Counted from the first letter of the stretch, positions 55,201 to 64,000 are shown. The stretch: 64,000 nucleotides of DNA from Microbispora sp. ZYX-F-249 (GCF_039649665.1 NZ_JBDJAW010000038.1:1-64000), one strand, 5' to 3'. Translations and numbers: made by a program. Notes: generated by a model not told the origin, from the letters alone.

Positions 55201-56520
55201 ATGCCTCTCAGCAACGACCTGGTCGTCACCGGCGGTCACGTGCTCGGCATGGACCCGGCCGTCCCGGACGGCCCCGCCGACGTCGTCGTCCGCGACGGCG
55301 TGATCGTCTCGGTCGGTCCCGCCGCCGAGATCCCCCCGGGCGCCGACGTCGTGGACGCCGCCGGCTGCGTGGTGATGCCGGGGCTGGTCGACACCCACCG
55401 CCACACCTGGCAGTCGGCGCTGCGCCACATCGGGCTCGACTGGAGCATGATGGACTACCTCGGAGCCGCGTTCCTCCAGCTCGGGCCGAACTTCCGGCCG
55501 CAGGACGTCTACGCGGGCACCCTGCTCGGCGCGCTCGGCGCGCTGGAGTCGGGGATCACCACGCTGGTCGACTGGTCCCACATCCAGAACACCCCCGAGC
55601 ACAGTGACGCCGCCGTGGCCGCGCTGCGCGACAGCGGGATCCGGGGCGTCTTCGCCTACGGCTGGCCGCAGGTCGATCCGCTCCACTGGGTCGGCGACCA
55701 CAGCGAGGCGGAGCTGCCCGCCGACGTCCGCCGCGTCAGGGACGTGCTCCGCGACGACACCGCCCGCGTCACGATGGCCCTGGCGGCGCGCGGCCCCGAG
55801 ATGTCGGCCCCCGCCGCCGCCCGGCGCGACCTGCTGCTCGCGCGGGAGCTCGGCCTGCGGGTCACCATGCACGTCGGCTCCGCCGACAAGATCGGCAGCG
55901 TCGGGTGGCTGTACGACGAGGGCCTCCTCGACGAGACGGTCACCCTGGTGCACGCGAGCGCGACCGGCGACGACGAGCTGAAGGCCGCCGCCGGTGCGGG
56001 CGCGACCGCGAGCGTGTCGCCGTTCATCGAGATGACGATGCCCGGGCTCGGCACGCCCGCGACCGGCCGGCTCCTGCGGGCGGGCGTCGTCACCGGCCTC
56101 AGCTCCGACACCGAGGTCGCCACCTCCGGAGACATGTTCACGCAGATGCGCGCCGCACTGGCCCACCACAGGTTCACCCAGGACCCGGCGCCGCTGACCG
56201 CCGGCGACCTGCTGCGGATGGCCACCGCCGACGGCGCCGCGGTGGCCGGGCTCGCGGGCGTCACCGGCAGCCTCACGCCCGGCAGGCGGGCCGACCTGAT
56301 CGTGCTCACGGCCGGCACCCCCGCCGTGGCGCCGGTGCTCGACCCCCGCGCGGCCGTCGTCCTCGCCGGCCACCCCGGGATGGTCCGCACGGTCGTCTGC
56401 GACGGCGTGGTCGTCAAGCGGGACGGCGCGCTCACGGGACCGGTCGGCCGGGCCATGGACGCCGCGAAGGCGAGCCTCGCCCACCTCCGCGGAGCCGTGC
56501 CCGGACTGCCCGTGGCCTGA
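55201..56520 (+). CDS. Amidohydrolase, TrzN/AtzA-like deaminase group
   Basis: Enzyme of 439 residues of the cytosine-deaminase-like branch. The metal HxH is in VMPGLVDTHRHTWQSALRHI; later candidate ligands are VTMHVGSADK, VTLVHASATG and the Asp of GLSSDTEVAT. A composite beta domain from both termini (ADVVVRDGVIVSVGPAAEIP, RADLIVLTAGTP) is as in this group. Relatives deaminate or dechlorinate triazines, guanine derivatives or other N-heterocycles; 8-oxoguanine-type substrates are possible. AAGGAG lies 6 nt before the ATG. It is next to a symporter gene in the same direction. Confidence 0.88.
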   Translation: MPLSNDLVVTGGHVLGMDPAVPDGPADVVVRDGVIVSVGPAAEIPPGADVVDAAGCVVMPGLVDTHRHTWQSALRHIGLDWSMMDYLGAAFLQLGPNFRPQDVYAGTLLGALGALESGITTLVDWSHIQNTPEHSDAAVAALRDSGIRGVFAYGWPQVDPLHWVGDHSEAELPADVRRVRDVLRDDTARVTMALAARGPEMSAPAAARRDLLLARELGLRVTMHVGSADKIGSVGWLYDEGLLDETVTLVHASATGDDELKAAAGAGATASVSPFIEMTMPGLGTPATGRLLRAGVVTGLSSDTEVATSGDMFTQMRAALAHHRFTQDPAPLTAGDLLRMATADGAAVAGLAGVTGSLTPGRRADLIVLTAGTPAVAPVLDPRAAVVLAGHPGMVRTVVCDGVVVKRDGALTGPVGRAMDAAKASLAHLRGAVPGLPVA

Positions 56521-56559
56521 CGCCGCGATGCCGGCCGGTGATCGTGGCACAATCCCGGC

Positions 56560-59500
56560 ATGGCGGTCATGTTCCGGGTGCTGGGCCCGGTCGAGGCGTA
56601 CGTCGACGGCGTTCCCGTCGACCTCGGCGGGCCACGGCCCCGGCTGCTGGTGGCCCGTCTGCTGATCGCCAGGGGCGCGACCGTTTCGGTGGACGCGATC
56701 CTCGACGACCTGTACGACGGCGCGCCGCCGCCGCGCGCCCACAACACGTTGCACAGCTACATCTCCACCCTGCGCCGGGTGCTCGAACCCGGCCGCGCTC
56801 CCCGCACGCCGTCGTCCGTGCTCCTCAGCCGCCCTCCCGGGTACGCGCTCGGGCCGCACGAGGTGGACGCGGAGGAGTTCGTCCGCCTGGCCCAGACCGG
56901 CGAGCCCGAACGCGCGCTGGCCCTGTGGCGCGGCATGCCGTACGAGGAGTTCGGCGACGTGCCCTGGCTCCGGCCGGAGATCGAGCGGCTCGCCGAGGCT
57001 CACCTCGTGACGCGGGAACGGCTCCTGGCCGGACGGATCGGCGACCCGCACGTGGTGGGCGAGCTGGAGGCCCTGGTGGCCGCGCACCCCCTGCGCGAAG
57101 GGCTGTGGGAGCTGCTCGCCCGCACGCTCTACGCCCTCGGCCGGCAGGCGGACGCCCTGGAGGCGTTGCGCACGGCCCGGTCCCACCTGGCCGAGGAGCT
57201 CGGCCTCGACCCCGGCCCGGCGCTGCGGCGGCTGGAGGAGGCGATCCTCGCCCAGGACCCGGCCCTCGACGGTCCCGGCACCGTACGGCGGGGCCCGGCC
57301 GCACCGGCGGAGGCGCCGGCGGCGGACCGGCCGGAGCGGCGGACCGTCGGCCGGGGCACGCAGCTCGACCGGCTCGGCGAGCTGGCGCGCGACGTGACCG
57401 GAGGAAGGCCGAGGATCGCGGCGATCTCCGGTGAACCGGGGATCGGCAAGACGTGGCTGACGGAGGCGTTCGCGGAGCGGCGGGCCGCCGAGGGCTGGCT
57501 GGTCGCCTGGGGCAGGTGCCACGAGACCTCCGGCGCGCCCGCCCTGTGGCCGTGGCAGCAGGTCGTCGGGGATCTCGCGGCCCGGGTGCCCCCTTCCCCG
57601 GCCCAGGCCGCCGCCCTGCGGGTCCTGCTCGGTGACACCGCGCCGGCCGGCACGGCGCCGCCCGGCGATCGGCAGGCCGAGGCGGGCGAGGCCCGGTTCC
57701 GGCTGCACCAGGCCACCGCGGCGTACCTGGAGACGGCCGCGGCCGACCGGCCGCTGCTCGTGGTGATCGACGACCTCCAGTGGGCCGACACGGCCTCGCT
57801 CGGCCTGCTGTCCGACCTCCCGATGCTGCTGCGCGGCAGGGTCGCGATCGTGGTCACCGTACGGTCCGGCGAGGGCCCGGCCGCGGTGCACGACACGCTC
57901 GGCCTGCTGGGGAGGCACGACGCCCTCCGGCTGCCGCTGGCCGGGCTCGGCTCCGCCGCGGTCGCCGAGCTGTCCGGGCTGCACGACGCGGCGAGCGTGG
58001 CGGCGCTCGCGGAGCGCACCCGGGGAAATCCGCTGTTCATCCGCGAGACCCTCCGCCTGGCCGAGGACCAGGGCATCGAGAAGGCGCTCACCGGGGTGCC
58101 CGAGGGCCTGGCCGACGTGCTGCGCCGCCGCCTGCTCCGCCTGCCCGCGCCGCACCGCCCCGCGATCGACGCGGCGGCCGTGCTCGGCACCGGCGCGGAC
58201 CGGAGGCTGGTGGCCGAGGTCGTCGCGGACACCTCGGACGCGGACGTCGACGTGGACGAGGCGCTCGACGCCGCGACCGCCCTTCGCGTTCTCGGCGAGG
58301 ACCTGCGCTTCACCCACGATCTGGTCCGGGAGACGGTCTACGCCGACATCCCGCCGCGCCGCCGCGCCGGGCTGCACCTGGCCGCGCTCCGGGCGCTCGA
58401 ACTGCGGCCGGGGGCCGACCTCGCGGTCCTCGCCAGGCACGCGATGGCCGCCGGACCCGCCGCCGCGGCGGACGCGGTGCGCTGGGCGTCGGCCACGGCG
58501 GGGCAGGCGGCGGGACGGCACGCGTACGAGGACGCCGCGCAGTGGTGGCGCCGGGCGGTCGAGGCGCACGGGACGCTGCCCGGCGCGGACCCCCGCGAGC
58601 ATGTCGAGCTCCTGCTCCATCTGGTCCGCGCGCAGCTCGCCGCCGGTCACGGCTTCTCGGCCAGGCAGACCCGCGCGGAGGCGGTGCTCGCGGCCGACAG
58701 GTCGGGCGACCCGCTGCTCGCCGCGCGGGCGCTGACCAGCCTGGACGCTCCGGGGTTGTGGAAGTTCTACACCTACGGCGACATCGAGCTGCACACCGTG
58801 CGGCGGATCGAGGACGCCCTCACCGCGCTGCCCGAGGGGGACTCGGAACTGCGCTGCAGGCTGCTCGGATGCCTGGGGATGGAACGTTACGACGGCTCGG
58901 CCGACCCTCGCTGCGACACCGCCACGGCCGAGGCGCTGGCGATGGCCCGCCGTCTGGTGGCTTCAGGGGAGGCCGGTCCGGAACTGCTGGCGATCAGCCT
59001 CAACGCACGGTATCTGGGCGTGCAGCTTCCCGAGCACATGGCGGAGCTCGACGCGATCGGCGAGGAGCTCACCCGGCTCGGGCTGCCCGGGTTCGAGCTG
59101 CTCGGTTACATGATCAGGGAGCGGACCCGGATCGACCTGTTCGACGTGGCGGGCGCCGACCGGGCCGCCGAGCGGGCGGGGGTGCTGGTCGAGCGGCTCG
59201 ACCTGCCCTGGCCCCGGTTCCAGCACCTCATCTGGACCGGGACCCGGCGGCTCCTCGACGGGGACTTCGACGGCGCGGGCGAGGCGTACGCCGCCGCGGC
59301 CGAGGCCGGTGAGCGGCTCAACCTGTGGCACACGAGCAGCACGCTCTCCTCCGCGCTGCTCACGCGGCACTTCGCGATGCGCGACTTCGAGGGCGCCGAC
59401 GAGCTGATGACGCACTACTCCCCCTTCCCCGCCCATCGGCAGGTGATGGGCGTGCTCATCGCCGATTCGCGGGGCGACCACACGGCGGCCGAGGCGGCAC

Positions 59501-59835
59501 GCGAGCAGGGCTGGCACGCGCTGCCGCGCGACTTCGGCGAGCTGCCCGGGATGTGCCTGCTGGGCGAGGCCCAGATCGTCGCGGGCGACCACGAGGCGTG
59601 CGCCCGGACCTATCGCAGGCTTCTGCCGTACGAGGACAGGATCGCCTTCGGGGCCGGGACGTTCTGCGCCGGGCCGGTCGGTTACTACCTGGGGCGGCTG
59701 GCCCACCTGGGCCGGGCCGCCGGGCCGGAGACGGCGCGGGCGCATCTGGAGGCGGCCGGGAAGCGGTGCGCGGCGGCCGGGCTGACCTGGTGGGCGGCGC
59801 GCATCGCCGCCGAGCGCGAGGCCGTACGCGGATGA
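56560..59835 (+). CDS. AfsR/SARP-type BTAD regulator with ATPase domain
   Basis: Regulator of 1091 residues. An OmpR-like winged helix (FRVLGPVEAYVDGVPVDLGG, TLHSYISTLRRVLEPGRAPR) and the BTAD helical domain (ALEALRTARSHLAEELGLDP) occupy about residues 1-230. An AAA-type ATPase follows: Walker A AISGEPGIGKTWL and Walker B LLVVIDDLQWAD. The C-terminal 500 residues are helical repeats. No Shine-Dalgarno is seen; CACAAT 6 nt before the ATG may be the -10 of a leaderless transcript. Such proteins activate secondary metabolism or stress genes. A related gene lies at 61859. Confidence 0.9.
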   Translation: MAVMFRVLGPVEAYVDGVPVDLGGPRPRLLVARLLIARGATVSVDAILDDLYDGAPPPRAHNTLHSYISTLRRVLEPGRAPRTPSSVLLSRPPGYALGPHEVDAEEFVRLAQTGEPERALALWRGMPYEEFGDVPWLRPEIERLAEAHLVTRERLLAGRIGDPHVVGELEALVAAHPLREGLWELLARTLYALGRQADALEALRTARSHLAEELGLDPGPALRRLEEAILAQDPALDGPGTVRRGPAAPAEAPAADRPERRTVGRGTQLDRLGELARDVTGGRPRIAAISGEPGIGKTWLTEAFAERRAAEGWLVAWGRCHETSGAPALWPWQQVVGDLAARVPPSPAQAAALRVLLGDTAPAGTAPPGDRQAEAGEARFRLHQATAAYLETAAADRPLLVVIDDLQWADTASLGLLSDLPMLLRGRVAIVVTVRSGEGPAAVHDTLGLLGRHDALRLPLAGLGSAAVAELSGLHDAASVAALAERTRGNPLFIRETLRLAEDQGIEKALTGVPEGLADVLRRRLLRLPAPHRPAIDAAAVLGTGADRRLVAEVVADTSDADVDVDEALDAATALRVLGEDLRFTHDLVRETVYADIPPRRRAGLHLAALRALELRPGADLAVLARHAMAAGPAAAADAVRWASATAGQAAGRHAYEDAAQWWRRAVEAHGTLPGADPREHVELLLHLVRAQLAAGHGFSARQTRAEAVLAADRSGDPLLAARALTSLDAPGLWKFYTYGDIELHTVRRIEDALTALPEGDSELRCRLLGCLGMERYDGSADPRCDTATAEALAMARRLVASGEAGPELLAISLNARYLGVQLPEHMAELDAIGEELTRLGLPGFELLGYMIRERTRIDLFDVAGADRAAERAGVLVERLDLPWPRFQHLIWTGTRRLLDGDFDGAGEAYAAAAEAGERLNLWHTSSTLSSALLTRHFAMRDFEGADELMTHYSPFPAHRQVMGVLIADSRGDHTAAEAAREQGWHALPRDFGELPGMCLLGEAQIVAGDHEACARTYRRLLPYEDRIAFGAGTFCAGPVGYYLGRLAHLGRAAGPETARAHLEAAGKRCAAAGLTWWAARIAAEREAVRG

Positions 59836-59905
59836 CGACCGGGTGGTGAGCGGGCCGCAAGCCGGCGTTGAGTCGCGGTGAAGGCGGGTCCCGCATCGTG
59901 GGGCC

Positions 59906-60553
59906 ATGACAACACCGACGCAGACCCGGCGCCGACCGGGCGAACCCGCTCCCGACCTCGTCACGTTCCTCGTCTTCCACGCCGGCCTGCGGCGCGAGTT
60001 CGGCAGGCTGGCCGAGGTCCTCGACCGCTGCGACCCCCGCGACGCGCGGCGCCGCGCGGTCGTCGACGAGCACCTCGCGCTGCTGCTGCGGGCCCTGCAT
60101 CATCACCACACCGAGGAGGACGAGGCGATCTGGCCGCTGCTGCGCGATCTCGTCCCGGAGGCCCGCGCGGTGCTGGACCGGCTGGAGGCCGACCATCAGG
60201 AGATGGACGCGGTCATCGGCAGGCTCTCCGCCGGCGGCCGGCCCGTTCGCGAGGTCGCCACCGACCTGCGCGCGCTCGACCGGCTGCTCAACACCCACCT
60301 CGACCTGGAGGAATCCGAGGTCGTTCCGCTGATCAGGGAGCACGTCAGCGCGGCCTGGTGGGAGGAGTCGGGCAAGAAGGTCAGCAAGAGCCACGGCCGC
60401 GACCTCCCGATGCTCGCCGCCTGGCTGGTCGACGTGGCCACCCCCGCCGACCGCGAACACATCTTCGCCACCGCCCCGGCGATCATGCGGATCCTCTACC
60501 GGCTCTCCTGGCGCCGCGCCTACGAGCGCCGGGTGTCGCAGGTCTACGGGTGA
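59906..60553 (+). CDS. Hemerythrin-domain protein
   Basis: Protein of 215 residues. The four-helix hemerythrin signature is visible: FHAGLRREFGRLAEVL (first His), ALHHHHTEEDEAIWPLLRDL, LEADHQEMDAVIGRL and THLDLEESEVVPLI, together supplying the His/Asp/Glu ligands of a di-iron centre. It could sense oxygen or nitric oxide or bind iron. It is 70 bp after the BTAD regulator gene and in the same direction; an independent promoter cannot be excluded. Confidence 0.9.
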   Translation: MTTPTQTRRRPGEPAPDLVTFLVFHAGLRREFGRLAEVLDRCDPRDARRRAVVDEHLALLLRALHHHHTEEDEAIWPLLRDLVPEARAVLDRLEADHQEMDAVIGRLSAGGRPVREVATDLRALDRLLNTHLDLEESEVVPLIREHVSAAWWEESGKKVSKSHGRDLPMLAAWLVDVATPADREHIFATAPAIMRILYRLSWRRAYERRVSQVYG

Positions 60554-60557
60554 GCCG

Positions 60558-60657
60558 CGGTCACTGCCCCCGCGACGCGGACGGTGCCCGGCGCGCCCCC
60601 TCGGCGGCGGTGCCGCCGGGCGCCGAGGCGGGCGTCCGGTGCGCCTGGCAGTGACCG
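60558..60657. terminator. Long dyad between hemerythrin and DoxX genes
   Basis: CGGTCACTGCC (60558-60568) and GGCAGTGACCG (60647-60657) are perfect 11-bp arms around a GC-rich interior, with a further hairpin about 60601-60626 (TCGGCGGCG...CGCCGA). It lies between convergent genes and probably terminates both. Confidence 0.6.
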
Positions 60658-60665
60658 GCTCTGCT

Positions 60666-61106
60666 TCACACGGCCGCCGCGACCGCGGCGGCGACGAAGA
60701 GCACCTGCAGGGCGGTGCGTGCGGGCAGCGGAGTCACCGGCTTTCCCGCCAGGGTGAGGCCGCGGCGCGCCGCCGAGACGTTGGCCGGGAACATGGCGAT
60801 CATCAGCAGCGCGAGCCCGATCGCGGCGTACGGCGCGGTCGGCGGCAGCAGCAGCCCGGCCGCGCCGGCCAGCTCCAGCACCCCGGTGAGGGTGACCAGC
60901 AGGGCGGGCCGGGGGAACGCCGCGGGGATCATGGCGACGAAGTCCCGCCGCCACGAGGGCAGGAAATGCGGCACACCGGTGAAGACGAACATCAACGCCA
61001 GCGCGCCGCGCAGCGCGGGCTGCCAGCCGTCGAGCATGTCGACGCCCGCCAGGCCCAGCAGCCGCAGGGCGGCGAAACCCCCGATGAGGGCGATGAAGGG
61101 AACCAT
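60666..61106 (-). CDS. DoxX family membrane protein
   Basis: Protein of 146 residues with four membrane segments. LALMFVFTGVPHFLPSWRRD and PALLVTLTGVLELAGAAGLL are typical of DoxX/DoxX-like proteins, which are associated with redox enzymes and thiol metabolism. GGAGG directly precedes the ATG. It is divergent from a TetR gene whose operators probably lie between them. Confidence 0.9.
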   Translation of the reverse strand: MVPFIALIGGFAALRLLGLAGVDMLDGWQPALRGALALMFVFTGVPHFLPSWRRDFVAMIPAAFPRPALLVTLTGVLELAGAAGLLLPPTAPYAAIGLALLMIAMFPANVSAARRGLTLAGKPVTPLPARTALQVLFVAAAVAAAV

Positions 61107-61113
61107 CCCTCCT

Positions 61114-61170
61114 CCAATCTTGTCATTGGCTAGATTGGGGGAGGCTCCGGCATCTTGTCAACGTCAAGAT
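61114..61170. promoter_or_regulatory. Candidate TetR operators between DoxX and TetR genes
   Basis: Two dyads occur: CCAATCT (61114-61120) with AGATTGG (61132-61138), and ATCTTG (61152-61157) with CAAGAT (61165-61170). The word ATCTTGTCA occurs in both (61117-61125 and 61152-61160). They are spaced so that one regulator dimer pair could repress both divergent genes. Confidence 0.55.
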
Positions 61171-61203
61171 AGAGTGGGCGGCCCAAGGCAGCGCAGCACG
61201 GAG

Positions 61204-61818
61204 GTGAGCAAGATCAACGGGCCGGCCTACCATCACGGCAACCTGCGGCGGGCCGTCCTCGACGCCGCCCTCCAGGCCATCGGCGAGTCCGGTCCGGCCG
61301 GATGGAGCCTGCGCGAGCTGGCCCGCCGTGCGGGCGTCTCGCATGCCGCGCCCGCGCACCACTTCGGCGACAAGACGGGACTGCTGACGGCCGTGGCCGC
61401 CGAGGGCTTCGAGCTGTTCGCCGACAGCCTGGAACGCGCGGCCGGGGACGACGTATTCGCGGTGGGGGTGGCCTACGTGCGCTTCGCCATCGACCACAGG
61501 CCCTACTTCGAGGTGATGTTCCGTCCGGAGCTGTATCGCGCGGACGATCCCGGGATGCGCTCGGCGCGTGAGCGTGCCGCCCATGTGCTCGTCACCAGCG
61601 CCGGCGCGCTGTCGCCGAGCCCGGCGCAGGACCGGCTGACCACGATCGCGGCGTGGTCGCTCGCCCACGGCTTCGCCGGCCTGTGGCTCAGCGGCTCCCT
61701 GCCGGAAAGCGCCCAGGGCGATCCGGAGACGATCGCCCGCGCGCTCGTCGAGCTCGTGTTCGGTCCCTGGGCGGGACCGGATCGGGGTAGGCGGCCTGGA
61801 GAGCCGCCGGAATTGTGA
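61204..61818 (+). CDS. TetR-family transcriptional regulator
   Basis: Regulator of 204 residues. The HTH is AVLDAALQAIGESGPAGWSL then RELARRAGVSHAAPAHHFGD, followed by KTGLLTAVAAEG. The C-terminal domain (RFAIDHRPYFEVMFRPELYR) is that of the TetR_C_33/WHG-like group. The start is uncertain: the GTG at 61204 lies against GGAG with almost no spacing. It is divergent from the DoxX gene, which it probably represses. Confidence 0.85.
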   Translation: MSKINGPAYHHGNLRRAVLDAALQAIGESGPAGWSLRELARRAGVSHAAPAHHFGDKTGLLTAVAAEGFELFADSLERAAGDDVFAVGVAYVRFAIDHRPYFEVMFRPELYRADDPGMRSARERAAHVLVTSAGALSPSPAQDRLTTIAAWSLAHGFAGLWLSGSLPESAQGDPETIARALVELVFGPWAGPDRGRRPGEPPEL

Positions 61819-61858
61819 CTATGCCGGGGCATGGAACGATCCCTATGCTCTCCTCGAA

Positions 61859-64000
61859 ATGGTTCGTTTATGGGTTCTCGGCCAGTTCCGGGCCGAAGTG
61901 GGCGGGCATCCGGTCGACCTCGGACCGCCGCTCCAGCGGGCGGTGCTGGCGAGACTGGTCTGCGCCGGCGGGCACGTCGTCTCGACCGACCGGTTCATCG
62001 ACGATCTGTGGCAGGGCCAGCCTCCGCCGAAGGCCCTCGGCGCCCTGCAGGTCTACATCTCCAACCTGCGCCGCGCCCTCGAACCCGGCCGCGCACCGCG
62101 GACTCCGGCGAAGGTCCTGGTGACCGCTCCCCCCGGATATGTGCTGCACCTCGACGCCGGCGCCGTGGACGCGTGGCGCTTTCCCACGCTGATGGACGCG
62201 GCGTCGGGCCTCCTCAGCGGGGGGCAACCGGCCGAGGCGCTGCGCACGGTCGACGAGGCCCTCTCGCTGTGGAGGGGATCCGCCTTCGCCGAGTTCGGCG
62301 ACGAGGACTGGGCGGTGCCGGAGGCGGCCCGGCTGGAAGAGATGAGAATGCTGGCCGCCGAGTATCGCGCGGAGGCGAAGCTCGCGCTCGGCCGGCACGC
62401 CGAGATCGTGCCGGAGCTGGAACGGCATGTCGCCGACCATCCGCTGCGCGAGGACGCCGTACGTCTCCTGGCCCTCGCCTACTACCGCTCGGGACGGCAG
62501 GCCGACGCCCTGGCGGCGCTGCGCAGGACCCGGGCCAAGCTGGCGGAGGAGCTGGGTATGGACCCCGGCCCCGCCCTGCGCGCTCTCGAGGCCGGCATCC
62601 TCACGCACAGCGAAGCCCTCGACGCGCCGAAGACCGCCGCCGCGCCGGTGAGTCTCACCCCGCCGCCGGCCGCTCAATCCCCGGCCACACCGTCCCCCGC
62701 CGCACCGCCGGCCGACAATCGGCCGGCCCGGATGATCGGCCGTACGGCGGAGCTCGGCCGCCTGGTCTCCGCCGCCGAGCAGGCCGGGCACGGGTTCCGC
62801 GTGGCCTGGCTGGGCGGCGACCCCGGCGCGGGCAAGAGCACGCTGGCCGACGCCCTGCTGCGGCGCCTCGCGGACGAGGGCTGGCGGACCGCGGTCGGCC
62901 GGTGCCCGGAGACGCTCGGCGGCGTGCCGCCCGCGTGGGCGTGGACGGAGGTCCTGCGGACCCTGTTCGCGGTCCATCCTCCCGACCCCGGGACGGAGGC
63001 GCGGCTCGCGCCCCTGTTGCGGGAGGACTCCCCCGGCGCCGGCCAGTTCCTGCTGGCCCAGGCGGTGGGCGACTACCTGGAGAGCGTTGCGGGGCCGCTG
63101 CTGCTCGTGCTGGAGGACGTCCACCGCGCCGACGACGCCACCTTGCAGCTGCTGCGTCACCTGGCGGCGAGGCTGGCGGGCGTCCCCGTTCTGGTGGTCC
63201 TCACGCACCGGCCGTCGGAGGCGGGCGACCACCTGATGGCGGCGGGGGCCGCCCTGGCCGTGCAGACGGCGGAGAACGTGACGCTCGCGGGGCTGGACGA
63301 GGACGACGTCCGCCGCCTGCTGCTGGAACGCTCCGGCCTTGAGGCCGGCCCGCACACGGTCCGCACGGTCGCCGAACGGACCGGCGGCAACCCGCTGTTC
63401 GTGGCCGAGACCGCCCGCCTGATGGCGACGGAGGGAGCCGCGGCGGCCCACTCGCTGCCACCCGGGGTCCGCGACCTCATCCGCAGGCGGATCGCCCGCC
63501 TTCCCGCGACCGCGCAGACGACGCTGCGCAACGCCGCCGTCATGGGCCGGGACGCCGACGTCGACGTGCTGGTCGCCGTGCAGAACGCCGACGAGGAGAC
63601 CGTCCTCGACGGCCTGGAGGCGGGGGTGCTCGCCGGGCTGCTCACCGAGCCGGCTCCGGGCATGGTGCGGTTCACCCATGTGCTCGTCCGCGAGACCCTC
63701 TACGAGGACATCCCCCGGCTGCGCCGTACCCGGCTGCACGCGAAGGTCCTCACCGCGCTGGAACGGGTGCACCCGGGCGACGTCGGCGCGCTCGGCTACC
63801 ACGCGCTGGCCGCCGCCACGGCGGCCACCGCGCGCGAGGCCGCGCAGTACGCGCGCGAGGCGGCGGCGCAGGCGTCCGGCGTCTACGCCCACAGCGAGGC
63901 GGCGAGCCTGCTGGAGGGCGCGCTCGACGCGCTCGAACTGGCGACGGAGCCCGCGGACGACCTCCGGCTCGACCTGCTGTGCCGGCTGGTCTCGGCGCGG
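61859..64000 (+). CDS. AfsR/SARP-type BTAD regulator, 3' end beyond window
   Basis: The first 714 residues of a large regulator related to the one at 56560. MVRLWVLGQFRAEVGGHPVD begins an OmpR-like winged helix (LQVYISNLRRALEPGRAPRT); the BTAD domain follows (ALAALRRTRAKLAEELGMDP). Walker A is WLGGDPGAGKSTLADALL, Walker B is LLLVLEDVHRADDATLQ, then FTHVLVRETLYED and helical repeats to the edge. The fourth codon is TTA (61868-61870), rare in this DNA and typical of genes dependent on the bldA leucyl-tRNA. TATGCT lies about 9 nt before the ATG, so the transcript may be leaderless. Its target is unknown. Confidence 0.9.
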   Translation, partial: MVRLWVLGQFRAEVGGHPVDLGPPLQRAVLARLVCAGGHVVSTDRFIDDLWQGQPPPKALGALQVYISNLRRALEPGRAPRTPAKVLVTAPPGYVLHLDAGAVDAWRFPTLMDAASGLLSGGQPAEALRTVDEALSLWRGSAFAEFGDEDWAVPEAARLEEMRMLAAEYRAEAKLALGRHAEIVPELERHVADHPLREDAVRLLALAYYRSGRQADALAALRRTRAKLAEELGMDPGPALRALEAGILTHSEALDAPKTAAAPVSLTPPPAAQSPATPSPAAPPADNRPARMIGRTAELGRLVSAAEQAGHGFRVAWLGGDPGAGKSTLADALLRRLADEGWRTAVGRCPETLGGVPPAWAWTEVLRTLFAVHPPDPGTEARLAPLLREDSPGAGQFLLAQAVGDYLESVAGPLLLVLEDVHRADDATLQLLRHLAARLAGVPVLVVLTHRPSEAGDHLMAAGAALAVQTAENVTLAGLDEDDVRRLLLERSGLEAGPHTVRTVAERTGGNPLFVAETARLMATEGAAAAHSLPPGVRDLIRRRIARLPATAQTTLRNAAVMGRDADVDVLVAVQNADEETVLDGLEAGVLAGLLTEPAPGMVRFTHVLVRETLYEDIPRLRRTRLHAKVLTALERVHPGDVGALGYHALAAATAATAREAAQYAREAAAQASGVYAHSEAASLLEGALDALELATEPADDLRLDLLCRLVSAR

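Overview
The window is very GC-rich DNA with dense, mostly compact genes, GTG starts, SD-led and apparently leaderless genes, and actinobacterial hallmarks: an HrdB/SigA-type sigma factor, a GarA-like FHA protein beside an FtsR-like MerR regulator, DUF5999, DUF222, PucR, AfsR-type BTAD regulators and rare TTA codons. It carries menD, menB and menE of the classical menaquinone route, which Streptomyces lacks (it uses the futalosine route), so a Streptosporangiales-type actinomycete is my best guess. This is inference; no rRNA gene is present.

Layout. 1-5.1 kb: the 5' part of a DUF222 gene running off the left edge, a serine hydrolase/PucR regulator pair, and a DedA membrane protein. 5.2-9.1 kb: menD and menB on the minus strand, diverging from menE. 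9.1-16.1 kb: a small exported protein, the principal sigma factor with a strong terminator, an atypical cytochrome P450, a TetR regulator, DUF5999 and several small uncharacterised genes. 16.1-25.1 kb: a housekeeping block read on the minus strand. One part is FHA (GarA-like), FtsR-like MerR, bifunctional nuclease, second MerR, tandem glycine riboswitch and gcvP, the same order as M. tuberculosis Rv1827-Rv1832. The other part is a CDP-alcohol phosphatidyltransferase with a sugar-nucleotidyltransferase/phosphomutase fusion. 25-31 kb: a two-component system, a SAM methyltransferase, and acyl-CoA dehydrogenase, enoyl-CoA hydratase and esterase genes. 31-38.4 kb: a C26-type amidotransferase with a mutated nucleophile, a flavohemoprotein, a BNR-repeat protein, thyX, an ABC exporter and an amidohydrolase. 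38.4-43 kb: a fused trpEG behind a Trp-codon leader peptide and attenuator, a CocE/NonD hydrolase and a Nudix hydrolase.

43.1-53.1 kb is the accessory region of most interest. Two paralogous two-gene cassettes point away from each other around an ABC-F ATPase and a DUF1697 gene. Each cassette is a small gene overlapping by 4 bp (GTGA) a large STAND-like P-loop NTPase with C-terminal TPR-type repeats. In one NTPase the C-terminus is eight almost identical 46-residue repeats whose differences sit in one half of the unit. Short QAGRDI/GDLxVxG-like elements recur in three of the four proteins, less clearly in the fourth. The arrangement resembles NTPase-based conflict (defence or self-recognition) systems, but I cannot assign an effector, so it is the best candidate for an undescribed system.

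53.2-64 kb: DUF3311 and a sodium:solute symporter followed by a deaminase-type amidohydrolase, a large BTAD/ATPase regulator, a hemerythrin protein, a DoxX/TetR divergent pair with candidate operators, and a second BTAD regulator (TTA at codon 4) running off the right edge.
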